DNA of 64,000 nucleotides from positions 1,247,050 to 1,311,049 of the forward strand of contig NC_035171.2 of the NCBI RefSeq assembly GCF_001659605.2, written 5' to 3'. The stretch's first letter is position 1; each line of letters begins with the position of its first letter. Below are positions 33,340 to 44,610 of this stretch, piece after piece. The notes beneath the pieces are model-generated. The model saw nothing but the letters and a program-made list of their open reading frames with translations, was not told where the DNA came from and did no database searches. Position numbers and translations under genes: made by a program. This stretch comes from Manihot esculenta (taxonomy: Eukaryota > Streptophyta > Magnoliopsida > Malpighiales > Euphorbiaceae).

Positions 33340-36300
33340 GCAAACTATTATCTGCCTGTTAGCTTCTGTAAATAAGGCTACATGTTAGTAAGTTGGATAA
33401 TTTCTGTTAGCCTCAAAATTGCTTGATTGTGTTCTCTTTACATTGATCAAAAGCTTGAAGGTTTTGTCATATTAGCTCTCTAATATAATTTTTGTTTGCT
33501 GTGTAGGGATGGTTGTGTCTGATACAATGGTAAGAGCACACCTGGACATGCTTAAATCCTATGTGGGTTCTAAGGAGCTTTTGGTGCAACAGTAGTAAAT
33601 AGGTATTTTAGGTTCTCCTTATTACATTTTGAGACATTTGGAACTTTTAATGACTGTAATTGTCATTTGTATGTGTGATTTGTGTTGAAAACTGGAACCA
33701 TATAAATTTTCAAGTTTGCTTTTGTTGTTTTCTGCTGTGGTCTTGGGTTTTTACATGAGGCCATCATTTTTGAATCTGTGCTTCGCTCCCTTTCAAGCCC
33801 TGGCTTCCCCAATTGCCATAAGAAGTGGTGTCAAGAAAAATTTTAATTAGGTAGTATAAAAAAATAATTTGTAAATGACTGATAAATTTTTTTGAACAAT
33901 TGTTTTTTGTCCTCCAACCACCATAGCTTTGCACGTGGGACGAGTGCAGCTGCGATGATAACAAGGAGGAAAGTCAAGGGTGAGGGCGGTGGACTTCTCA
34001 TAATGTCATGTGAGCTCGTACGTCCACCTCCAATGTTTAGGGCGAGTAGCTCCAAAATTAAGGTGAAGCAAAGGAGAGATCTGGGAGCGGGTCCCTTCCT
34101 TTTAATATTTTGGGGATCATAATTATAGGAATGTGAGCCGTGTCTGGCACTCTGCTTTTTAGCAGGTCACATGCTGACTTGGTGGATCACCATATTAAAA
34201 TTCTTGCTCCTTTTGCCCGTCAGTTCAGTGCATAGATAGTAGGTAAACAATTCATTTTGGAATTCAATTGGTTGCACATTCTTATATGTGGAGTGAATGT
34301 GAAATTTGAAGAGAAAATGGGAGTTTCAATAATGGAGGTCAGAATGGTGGCTGGGCATAGAATGTGGGAGAATAATCATCAAATTGAATTAATTTGTAAG
34401 TTTGGTTTGGTTTTTATATTTATTTTAATTTGATCTAATTTTAATTTTTTAAAAAATTGATTATTTCAATATAATTTAGTTTTCATTAGAAAAAATTTAA
34501 TAAAATCAAATTGAACCGATTAGGTTTAATTAGTTAATAATACTATATCTTTTTAATAGTATAGAACTAAGTGAATACTCTTGACATTCACTCACTCCCT
34601 CCACTAGTTTGTTTCATTTGTTTCTTTAAATTGGAAGAAGCTAGTGATGAGATCCTACCTAAAGGGGTTGGCAGGAATGTTAGCCCGTATTGATTTGGTT
34701 TTTAATGGTTTCATCCGGTTGAATTAAATTGATAAAACGGAGCGATTTATTGAATCCAAAATGCTTCTCAGCGTTCAAGGCCCATCATATTGAATTCATC
34801 AACATTTGGCCCATACAAGCCCAGCAACTGTTAATGGAAGTGAAAAGACGTTTTTCACCTCTCAACGAAGAGGGGATGATGTCATAATGATCGAAGAATT
34901 GGAAAAAGAAAGAGTGGAATGTTGTAGTCTAGTTTGAGTAAGAGGGAAGGGTATGAACGAGGAGAAGAGGACAAGAAGCAAAAGCCAGAGAAGACATAAA
35001 CTTGTCCAATCTCAAAACTCAAATAGCCAACATGAAGCAAGGACCAAGAAACAGTCTTCCAACAATATCACATGGAATGGAAGTGAGACAAGCAAAGGTT
35101 GCTGGCTGCTATCTCAGCCTAGAGGAAGGTAAAGGGCCCCAGAAGCAGATTTAATTTTTTTTTTTTTTTAAAATAATGTTTAAATAGTGTGAAGATTTTT
35201 GTAAACTTGGTATCAAAGATACTTATAAAATCTCAATATGGATAAATCTTGTTAACTTTGTTTCAAAGAATTAAGGTAATTCCACATAGTTATGATGATA
35301 CAAGAATAAAAACAAGGACTCTGAATAGACTTCTAACCGTAAAAATATGCTATATTATTTCATTATGATATAATATTTTTCTAATTTAATTTTATATATG
35401 AGATGTGAAGAACTCGTGCTGCACTTCCATAATTAAATTAAAAAGCATACCTTATTATATAATTATATCTCAATGTGGTCAATAAGCACAGCTTTCAAAT
35501 ATTGAATCAAATCAATTATTTTATTTTCATTTGAGGTGGACTCCAAACCTGCAGATATTATTCAAGAAAATCAATGATTCACAATAAGAACTTCCCCCTC
35601 CCAAAAAAAAAAAGAAAAAAAAAATGGCAGAAAAGAAAAGAAAATGGCCGTTTAAATTTGTAGCTGTACACCTGAAACATAGACATTAAATTTTCAGTTG
35701 CTGTTGCCTGTTGGTTGATGTTTCTGGTCTGATGTACTGTCTTCCTCTGTTGTTTTTTGTAAATTTTCAGTTAAAAGATGAAAAAAAAGAAGAAAAAAAA
35801 TTACAATAATATTATTATTTATCAATTTTTTTATTTAATTATCGATAAAAGTTTATTATAATAATAAGGTTAAGTGCCTTTAAAAAGAAAAAAAAAATTA
35901 GCTAGATTTATTCTTAAAGAATTATTGTGAGGAGGATTAAACATTTTGAGTAAAGTAATGTTTTATGGATCATAAAATAAACATATATAAAAATGCCCTC
36001 AGAAATTTTTTTTTTAAAAATTGAATTTTGAATTTATATACGATGACAAGTTCTCCATTCAAATCTATGCAATATATATGGTGAATTTTATGCAAAATGT
36101 TGATATTTTTAGAGGTGATGTGACTTCTGAAAGTTCTTTTTTTTTAATTTTTTTTTACATTAGATCACATGGCATGGAATAATACAAATAATGTATTTTC
36201 TTTATGTGATTATGTCAAACTTCACAAGAATTGACCACTTTTAATTTTTAAAATTTAAGTCTGAATACCTTGTTTCGGTCCAAAGAAAAAAGCTTTGAAT

Positions 36301-36345
36301 TGCATGATTTCTCTCGCAAAAATCAAATAATGACAGATTTACTTT
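33340..36345. other. Intergenic region, ERF 3' side to GDSL promoter
   Basis: About 3 kb. The first 400 bp should be ERF 3' UTR; a possible spliced 3'-UTR segment starts near 33508 after GCTGTGTAG. At about 34380-34560 there is a weak relative of the dispersed repeat (GTTTGGTTTGG, AATTGAACCGATT). The remainder is AT-rich with no gene seen. Confidence 0.5.
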
Positions 36346-36349
36346 ATAC

Positions 36350-36366
36350 ATATATGTATATATATG
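36350..36366 (+). promoter_or_regulatory. Putative TATA box region of the first GDSL gene
   Basis: A TATATGTATATATATGC stretch about 45-60 bp upstream of the ATG at 36409. Confidence 0.4.
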
Positions 36367-36408
36367 CAATAGAAGATTTCTGTGACTAATGCAACCAGAA
36401 AGCCAGCC

Positions 36409-38701
36409 ATGGCAAGGCCAAGGCTAAGCTCTCTCTTCTTCGTTGTCTTCCATCTTCAGCTAGTTCTCATTTCAGCAACTTCAGAAGCAAAATCCGACGA
36501 GCACCCAAAGAAACATGTTCATTTCTTCATCTTTGGTGACTCATTTCTAGACGCCGGAAACAACAACTATATCAACACCACAACTCTTGACCAAGCCAAT
36601 TTCTGGCCTTATGGGGAGACTCACTTCAACTTCCCCACCGGCCGTTTCTCCGATGGTCGTTTGATGGTAGACTTTATTGGTGAGTTATGTAAATCTCATT
36701 TTGCTCAACCAACAAGATATATATTCTGCCTCTGCTTCAATTCCTCGTTATATATATATATTATCATTATCTTCTTGTCTAATATTGGATTTATTATTAT
36801 TTTCTTTTCCCTTATAGCTGAGTATGCAAATCTTCCATTAATCCTACCTTTTCTGCAACCTGGCATTGATCAATATAGATTTGGAGTGAATTTTGCATCA
36901 GGAGGAGCAGGTGCTTTGGTTGAAACTTTTCAAGGGGATGTAAGTCTACTGTTGCAATGAAAATTATCTTCATCAGTACATAAATTTCTTCTTTTCTTTT
37001 TTGTTTTTTTCTTGGAAAAAATATACTGTTCTTTACATGTTAGTTAGGAAAATCTTTCCACTCATGCTACTTTTAGTACAATCAACTTATTGTCTGGATG
37101 AACAACCTTTTCCTTTTAATCTTTTTTTTTTTTTCCTTCCATTGGTTTCTATAATCCATAGATGTTATGCTTTTCAAATGTTTTTGCTTGTTAAAAGAAC
37201 AAAAGGGAAAAGGTTAAAGATCAGAGATCAAGGCTTTAATGGTGAATATATTTAAATGTTAGAAACCTGTAGAGACTATTGACCCAAAAGCTTGTGGGTG
37301 ATGTAAGCTTAAGTTGAGACAGGTTTTCTTTTTATTGGCCGGATGTACCTAACGTTTTGGGTCCACTAGTTCTTTTGGTCATTGATTAGCAAGCTTGATT
37401 TGTCAAAATCAATAGGGAAGGACCCCAGGAAAGAAAAAAGAAAAAAACTTGATGACATCCTCCTACTTCTTTCTTCACATTTCAATCAGACATAAATTTG
37501 TTCATATTTGGGACAATTCAAAAGTGAAAAAAGGGGTAAAAAAACGACACAAACGTCCATGTCATGGTTTTGTTTTCTTATTTCTTTTAGGTGATTGATC
37601 TAAAAACACAGTTGAGCTACTACAAGAAGGTGGAGAAATGGTTAAGAGACAAATTAGGCAATAATGAAGCTAAGATGACAATATCAAAAGCTGTTCACTT
37701 GTTTAGCATCGGTAGTAATGATTACATGAGCCCTTTCTTGACCAATTCCACTGTCTTAAACTCTTACTCCAACTCCAGATTTGTTGGGATGGTCATTGGC
37801 AATTTGACTGCAGTTCTTAAAGTAAGTTTTTCAATTATTAATCTTTGCCTACAATCATTACTAGCAAATGGGTGTTTAAAAAAGTGACCCAAATGGGCTG
37901 ATTATTTGTTACTTGGCAGGATGTTTATGAGCTAGGAGGCAGGAAATTTGCATTCATCAATCTGCCAGAATTAGGCTGTCTTCCTGCTATGAGAATAATT
38001 AAACCAGAAAATAATGGTAAATGCTTGGAGGAAGCTTCACTTCTAGCAACTTTACATAATAAAGCTCTCTCCAAGCTCCTCTTTGGATTGGAGAAACAAT
38101 TAAAGGGTTTCAGATATTCAATCTATGACTTCAAAACCAGTCTTCATCAAAGAATGAAGCATCCTTCCAAATATGGTACGTACTGCAAATAACTACTCAT
38201 CCAAAATATAAAAATTAACGAAAAATCATATAAAAATTAACGAAAAATCTCATGTATTTATATCATAAATTCAAATAGATCTGATTAAGATAAGAATGGC
38301 TCAAAATTAACAAGTCTCAAATTTGCTCAAAATTCTCATGGGACAAGCCATAGTGGTAATTCTTGGGGGAGAAAAATTCTATATCTCAGCTTAAATTTTT
38401 AGTACCTTATGTTTGTAAAATTGGAATTGTTACTGAATTGGGAAAATTGGGTGATGAAGGTTTGAAGCAAGGGAAGGCAGCATGCTGTGGAACAGGGAAG
38501 TTTAGAGGGGTTTACAGCTGTGGAGGAAAGAGAGCAGTGAAAGAGTTTGAGTTATGTAAAAACCCAAATGAATATCTGTTTTGGGACTCTTTTCATCTCA
38601 CAGAAATGGCTTACAAACAATTGGCAGATGAAATGTGGGGTGGAAATGGAAATTCTCTTGCTGTTGGGCCTTACAATCTCAAGCAACTTTTCCAAAATTG
38701 A
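36409..38701 (+). CDS. GDSL esterase/lipase (GLIP family), intact
   Basis: Secreted SGNH-fold lipase/esterase; the plant GLIP group includes ethylene-linked defence lipases. Exons 36409-36679, 36818-36939, 37591-37821, 37920-38175 and 38460-38701 give 373 aa, a normal length and the family's five-exon layout. The signal peptide is about residues 1-25. The catalytic set is complete: Ser45 in FIFGDSFLDAGNNN (block I), Asn174 in SIGSNDY (block III), and Asp336 and His339 in WDSFHLTEMAYKQ (block V). NFASGGAGALVET (block II) is also present. ATG 36409 starts a clear signal peptide; the open frame to 36382 has no ATG. The last acceptor (GATGAAG, 38459) has a poor pyrimidine tract but keeps frame and family sequence (GLKQGKAACCGTG). 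It is the first of a small GDSL cluster continuing at 54.7-58.8 kb. Confidence 0.93.
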
Positions 38702-39356
38702 ATAAAATTTATCTCCTACATCTTCTACTTTTGTAAAATTTAAGTAAACAATATTTGATATTATTTTTTTGCTTCTATTCTTTTCTATCTCTATGGAATA
38801 AACACTTCTTTTTCAAGTTTTCGATTGGCACTGTTTCGCGTAAACAAATTATTTATGGGATTTAATATAATCCATTTTTGTCTTTTAAGGATATAATCTG
38901 AAAGATCGGAAAGGAATTTTTTAATGTATAATTATTGATATAGTATATTGAAATATTTCCATTTAATTGATATTAATTTAGTATAAATTAGCCCTACCAT
39001 AAGAACTTAGTTATGATAACTTGAACAAGAAAACACTTTTCTATGGGATGTTATAGTTATCGAATGGTTTAAATGTTTATAAAATATAATATTTTTGTAT
39101 CGTGTATTTAATTAGGTGGTTAAGATAGAAGTCTAAATTATTTAGTTTATTTTATCAGTGAAGATAATGATTTCTGAAAATAAATCAATGACAACTTGAT
39201 TTAAAAATATTGTCGTTTATCATAATCAGAAAACTAAACCAATTAGTGAAATAATTCAAAGGTCAACTTCTTATAGTATTTATTTATTTTAAAATGTTCT
39301 ATTATGATGCCATACACTTGCGTCACTTAAAGAGGTCATGTTTTTAATTTTACTTC
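38702..39356. other. GDSL 3' flank up to the retroelement
   Basis: About 650 bp of AT-rich sequence between the GDSL stop codon and the left LTR of the Tat-like element. No other feature seen. Confidence 0.6.
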
Positions 39357-39841
39357 TGATAAGTTGAAATCCAATAGAGAATAGGATTAGGTTTCATCAT
39401 AAATCCAATAGAGAGTAAGATTAGGTTATATGAGTATGAACTTAGTTTTATTTACTCCCTCTCCTCCCTTTTATCTTTATCTTTTTTTTTTTTTAACGTG
39501 TAACCGTATTTCTATATCCTTATAGTCTATTATTTCTGTGCGGGGCCGTACGTATGGATATATTGTCCGTCTTTTCTATCGTCAGACGGTCATTTAATAC
39601 CCTTCAGCATCGCGCAGATACAATCTGAACGCTCGGAGGTTAGTTGCTTCGCATATCCATCACCTCTAGTGAGATTGACCTTTTTCTCATGGGCTTGTTC
39701 CTTGTTGAGTCCAGCCTGCCCGAATCAAACCTGGGCTGCATACTAGTAGCCCGGCCTATACATTGGATTTGGATGGGCTATGGCTTGGTCTTTCAATTTG
39801 GGTTCGACCGCGCCCGGGTATGAGAGCCCAATGGTTGTCAA
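39357..39841 (-). repeat. 3' LTR of the Tat-like element
   Basis: Starts TGATAAG and ends TTGTCA on the plus strand, so TG...CA in either orientation. It matches 53836-54257 and 54852-55414 through shared blocks (CTCCCTCTCCTCC, TAACCGT, ATTTCNGCGCGGG, GCTTCGC-TATCCATCA, TTTCTCATGGG, CTTGTTGAGTCC). 485 bp. Confidence 0.75.
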
Positions 39842-40086
39842 GTGCCCCTTTACCTACTTATTAATTATTACATGATTAATGAGAAAGTAAATCTCGAAAC
39901 CCCGATTATGACCGTGCGGCTCTAGAAATGCTTTTGCCAAAGTATCTTATCTCCACCTTTACCCATTTCAAATTCACATTTTTTACTTCACTCTCAATTC
40001 TTCTTCTTGTGCTGCTTTTGCTAACTCGTCTTCTTTCTTCTCTTTAATCCTTACTTTCTAAATTTGAGGTACGTCTCACTTTTTTC

Positions 40087-41580
40087 ATGGCTTCCATTAG
40101 AATTCCTGATGTCGTTGGCTTAGTGTCTTCTATCATCCCTTCTTCTCTTTTCAATTTCTTCTTTCGCGAGTACACCAACATCACCATAGGATTAGGGCTC
40201 TCCTTCGTATCGAGATGATTGTTCTTCCCAATCCTCCTCCGGCGGGCTTGATAGATGCTCGACAAAGACGTAGTTTAGTTTTCTTTGTGAAACAGCATGA
40301 TTTCAGGCTGACGTTCCCTTTTACCCCTTTCTTTATTAAGGTTTTTTTGTCACTTTAGGGTGACTCCCCGTATACTATCTCCCAACTTCATTATGTTCAT
40401 GTGTTGTTTCGAGTCAATTTGTCTGTGTTGGGGTTTTGCCCCTTCTATTGCTTTATTCTCCACCTTCTTCTGCCTCATTCGGTCTACCTATGGATTCTAT
40501 TACTTCAGTCTCCGGGCAAGGTTATCCATCTTCGCCTGGTACAAGGACTCGATAAAGGGTTGGGCTGAGGCCTTCTTGGTTGTCGAGCTGAAAGGAAGCT
40601 CAGGAATCAACTGAGATGTTGATCTCTTTTAGGAGAGGTCCCTCAGGGCTACAATGATTTTCCTACGTCGATCCTATTAGATCAGGTCTGCCTTCTCCGA
40701 TTGACCTTTGTGAGGAAGAAATATGACGTCGAGAAGTGCATATTCATGTCCAACCTTCAAGACTGTCAGGAAGCTGGTATTATTATTATTTTTTTTCATT
40801 TTTCTTCCTTGTTGCATTTCTCTTTTGTTATTCTGAGTTCTAACTGAGTTGTTATCTCTTTTTTCAGCTTTTTCTGTTCCTATGGAGAATGTCAAGCTTC
40901 CGAAGAACTTCTCTTTGGCCAGAGAGAACATGAAGGCGATCCTGGTAGCCTTTAAGGCTAATAAATTAGTGGTTGATATGACTCGGAAAGTTTTTCAGGC
41001 GATGGATCCAGCAGCAGTGGGTCATTCGACTGTCTCTGCCCTTACTTTGGCACTGGTAATCTACCACCTCGAGGACGTCCATTCCCACTAAAATGTCGAC
41101 TTCAGTCAAGCCTCCGGCTACTCCAAAACAAGCTTCCAAAAAGCCCATTGCTATTGGCGAATCTGCCGAGAGCATTTCAGAGGAGGGCACTGGAGTTGCC
41201 CCTTTGGACGTCCCACCTACCTAAGCTGTGGGGGCCATTGTGATTGGAGAAGCGGCCAGCAAGCGAGCTCAAACCTCAGAGCCTGCTATAGAAGGCAGGG
41301 TTGCCAAGCAAGCTCGTGTTGCGGAGCCTACAAAGACAACCTCTCCTCCCTCCACTGATAAAGGAAAGAAGGTGGTAGAGCAGTTGTTCTTAGCTCCTGA
41401 CAACAAGCTCTTGAATGCTGCTGAAGTGACTCCAGAATCTATGCCAGATTCAGCTGCCAAGGAGCTCTGCATTAAGATGTTTATGGGAACTTCGGATGCC
41501 TTGGGTCAGCCACCTTGCCTGCTCCACCAAACAACAAGCGACATTCAATACTCGTTCTGTGGACGACCTCAGAGATAGCT
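40087..41580 (+). pseudogene. Antisense ORF of the Tat-like element (PF04195-like 'putative gypsy type transposon' domain), decayed
   Basis: Plus-strand remnants, opposite to the element's gag: an ATG at 40087 (MASIRIPDVVGLVSS), 40360-40614 (TYGFYYFSLRARLSIF, KGWAEAFLVVELKG), 40849-41091 and 41228-41578 (Ser/Ala/Lys-rich tail), separated by stops and shifts. The FYYFSLR...W...FFVVE pattern resembles the PF04195 family found in large plant gypsy elements. An ORF in reverse orientation before the 3' LTR is known in Grande, RIRE2 and Retand-type Tat elements. Function unknown. Confidence 0.5.
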
Positions 41581-41734
41581 TGAGGGAGATGCTCCTCATG
41601 CTAACTAGTTTTATTTTTCTTTTAGGGTATTTTAAGCTCTTTTGGTTTTTTCTAGTTTCATTTTTCTTTCTTTATGGTAGGCCTTTGGGGTTTTCCTTGA
41701 TATTGATGCTCAGAACCGGTTTTTCCAGAGCTCA

Positions 41735-42259
41735 GTGGAGCAGTGCATCACTGAGGAGCGTCAAGATGAGAACATCATCGCTACTGGTGAGGCTCGTGGG
41801 CAAACTATTGTAGCTAGATATACAACTCGGACTTCCTCTTGTCTTCCTCGCACTATGCCCACCCCTGATTCTGTTGGGAACTTCATGGTCAGGTATCAGA
41901 TGCTGGTCACTGCCTCGAAATTGTACAGTATTGACCTTTCCAAAATGGCATTATAATTCAATGGCAATTTTACCACGAGGAATACTACATAGTGAGTGCG
42001 AAATAGGGGTGGTTCTCCCAGAGTGAGGGCTACTTTTACTTTACCCTCCTTTGCCATCTCTAACCAGTTGTTCCTCTGGTATATTCATCTGTTGGAAGAC
42101 CCGGTAAACTAGTAGATTTACCTTGCTCCTATCGTCCACTAGGACTTTGCGAACACGAAAATTGTGAATGATAGCCTCTATGATTAGGGCATCATCATGA
42201 GGCATTTGACTTCATGGGCGTCTTCCAGAGAGAAGGAGATGGTCACTAGGGAGTGGTCC
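41735..42259 (-). pseudogene. Protease region of the Tat-like element, interrupted
   Basis: Minus-strand reading gives fragments such as DALVIEAIIHNFRV(R)KVLVD, NIPEEQLV, KVALTLGEPPLFRTHYVV, KLPLNYNAIL and YLTMKFPTE. These follow the retropepsin-to-RT linker of Tat/Athila polyproteins, though frames change and stops occur. The nested element's left end and its 5-bp duplication lie at the right edge (42255-42259). Confidence 0.55.
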
Positions 42260-42440
42260 TGTAACGACCCCAAAATGGACCGTCACCGGCACTAGGATTC
42301 AGGTCGGCTTAAGGCCGCCAGAACCCGTAGCAAGCCTGCTATGCTCTCTGTGTACCTGTAAATCTCATACATGATCATACATTTCTGTGAAAATAAAAAC
42401 TCTTTTCTCTGTACCAAGGCTTAACCTGTGCATGCACTAT

Positions 42441-42470
42441 CTCTGTACTCTGTACTCTGTACTCTGTACC
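42441..42470. repeat. CTCTGTA heptamer tandem repeat in LTR
   Basis: Four consecutive CTCTGTA units. The same array is present in the other LTR at 49919-49948. Confidence 0.8.
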
Positions 42471-42889
42471 CCTGACTAGAGCTTGCTCTAGATGGGTTAA
42501 CTCATACATGTTAAGCTTGGTTTTTCACATATTCTGTAAAACATATACATATACAGATCATGTACATATCAACAGATTTACAACACAAACTACTAAGTTA
42601 AGCACATCTATAACTGTAAACATACTTATTACATCTCTTTAACATTACATGTCCACTCTACACTATTACATTTCTCTTTTCTCTTTCTGTGTTCTGCTGA
42701 CTTGCCCTGTACACTGTACACTGAACCTGCAAGACTGGGGTTAAGGGAGTGGGATGAGCTCTATAGCCCAGTGAGTAGAACAATAAATCAATTCATTAAA
42801 ATATGATCTCATGGAATGCGTCATAACACAGACAATTCACATCAAGAGTAAACCTGTCACCACATAGTCTCAGTAACTCTGTGCCAGGG

Positions 42890-43075
42890 CGTAGCATCGA
42901 GCACCTGGTCTTCCTGTCATATATGTATATGTGTATATAACACCACTGTACTTACCATTGCCAGGGCGTAGTCAAAGGCTCCTGGTCTTTACTATACCTG
43001 CCAGGGCGTAGTCAAAGGCTCCTGGACTTCTCTATACCTGCCAGGGCGTAGTCAAAGGCTCCTGGACTTCCTGTC
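42890..43075. repeat. Tandem repeat of about 40 bp in LTR
   Basis: Units begin TGCCAGGGCGTAG and continue TCAAAGGCTCCTGG plus CTT. Three close units (about 42959-43065) follow one diverged unit at about 42890. Each unit has CCAGG near its start and CCTGG near its end, so each can fold back. The other LTR holds the same array at about 50360-50550. Confidence 0.8.
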
Positions 43076-43467
43076 TGAGACTATTGGATCATTCAGCATT
43101 TACCCACATCAACAATGTATTATGCAATGCAACATATTCGTGGATACTAATGAAATCAACTTATTACAGAATCATGATGCATGAAATATGCTAAAACATT
43201 TCATTGGTCAGTTAAAATTAAGTTTAGTTCCACTCACCTCTGGCTATCTGGACTGACTAACTCTGCAGGCTCTGAAAACTCTGGAGCAGTACTCACTGCT
43301 GCTCTCTCTGGTTCCTCTGGTCTGTACCTATATAGATAGACTCATATGAGGGACCAAACTAGCTTATGAACAATTCTATTAAATTCCCCAAGAATCCTCT
43401 TAAACTCACTCTAATAACCATGCAAAGCATGCAAAGGAAAACTGGACAGAACACTTTCGACGGCAGG

Positions 43468-44355
43468 TTCGGCGGCCGAAAGTCCTCTCCAGAGACGAAA
43501 CTCAAGCACCTTCGGCGGCCGAATCTCCACTTTCGGCTGCCGAACGCTTTCGGGGGCAAGTTTTGGAGGCCACAAGGCACTCCAGAGACGAAAGTCTCTA
43601 ACCTTCGGCGGCACCTTCGGCGGTCGAACTTCCCTCCAGAGCCGAAAGTCCAAAAGCTCGGGGGCAAGCTTGGGCAGCCGAAGCCACCTCCTCTCTCCTC
43701 CTCAGGGGTTCGGCGGCCGAATGTACCTTCGGCTGCCGAACCTGAGTTCATCAGCAGGGCAGAAACTTGTCCTGCCTCTCGCCAAATGCACCAAACTCCA
43801 CTTCAACTGCACACCATACTTCCTCCACTTGCATACACTCATGTATATGCTCAAAGGGGTCAAAAACTACCTATAAATCCCAAACACACAACACAAACAA
43901 CACAGAAACAAGCTTTATGCACAAAATCATCAAAACCTCATAAATAACCCTATTCATGCAACTCTTTCCATCAACCCCATAAAACCTTCAGAAAACATAC
44001 AAACAAGCTCAGGATCTTCACTTACCTCTTGAAATCAAGAAGATGAACGATCCTAACGTGGAGTTTTGGAGCAATTTGCCTTTAAACTCTCCAAACTTCA
44101 AAACTTTGAGTGTTTAGCTTAAAACCTTCAAAGAATCATGAAAATTAAGTAAATCTTTGCATGATTTAATGAAAACATGAAGAAATACTCACAAAGGACA
44201 GAGTTTCACCTCAGAAGATAAAAGAAACGGTGCTCTAACCGCTTCAACCGACTGAGGGCCATTTATAGGTGGCTGGCCAGACCACCTTCGGCGGCTAAAC
44301 GTGAAACCGAAAGCCATGCATGTTCGGCGGCCGAACCTCAACTTCGGCGGCCGAA
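43468..44355. repeat. Scattered 13-bp GC palindromes in LTR
   Basis: TTCGGCGGCCGAA or a one-base variant occurs at 43468, 43511, 43532, 43615 (variant), 43709, 43728, 44286 (variant), 44323 and 44343. Matching motifs are in the right LTR (about 50946-51833). They contrast sharply with the AT-rich surroundings. Confidence 0.75.
44261..44267 (-). promoter_or_regulatory. TATA box of the chromovirus LTR promoter
   Basis: TATAAAT on the minus strand within CCTATAAATGGCC, about 265 bp from the LTR's 5' edge in element orientation. The same box is in the right (5') LTR at about 51739-51745, where it would drive the genomic transcript. Confidence 0.55.
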
Positions 44356-44532
44356 CCTGGCTTTTCTGTCTTGGTTCATTTCACTCAAAAACTCATTTCC
44401 GTAAGCGTAAAACTTAATGAACATCTCAAAACATTTTAGAAAAACATAAATCTAACCCTTCTAGAGACTTCCGACATCCCGGACTCCACCAGAAAGTAGA
44501 ATTCCGATGCCGGACTCTAGCCGGGTATTACA

Positions 44533-44545
44533 TTCTCCCCCCCTT
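44533..44545 (-). other. Polypurine tract of the chromovirus
   Basis: AAGGGGGGGAGAA on the minus strand, directly beside the 3' LTR; primes plus-strand DNA synthesis in LTR elements. Confidence 0.85.
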
Positions 44546-44610
44546 AAGAACATTCGTCCTCGAATGGTTCTAAAACAAACAAATAAACACAAAAAAGGAG
44601 GAAATTAACC

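Larger units (their letters stand above)
42260..44532 (-). repeat. 3' LTR of the nested chromovirus
   Basis: 2,273 bp. By eye about 30 substitutions and one 1-bp indel (GAGGGCC/GAGGCC) separate it from 49738-52009, mostly transitions. It contains four CTCTGTA heptamers (42441-42470), a tandem repeat of about 40 bp (42890-43075), at least eight TTCGGCGGCCGAA-like palindromes and, on the minus strand, a TATAAAT box (44267-44261) that would place U3 in the first 290 bp. Confidence 0.95.

Noticed and set aside
39795..39825. tRNA T-arm-like GGGTTCGACCGCGCCCGG
   Set aside because: No anticodon or acceptor stem around it; it is part of an LTR.
40044..40265. Minus-strand 73-aa open frame
   Set aside because: Opposite to the better-supported antisense-ORF remnant of the Tat-like element; Lys-rich shadow.
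43366..43947. 193-aa plus-strand open frame inside the LTR
   Set aside because: It lies within the LTR's GC-palindrome region, is repeated only partly in the other LTR, and resembles no protein family; composition creates it.
43468..44355. CRISPR-like spaced palindromes
   Set aside because: Plant retrotransposon LTR, irregular spacing and no cas context.
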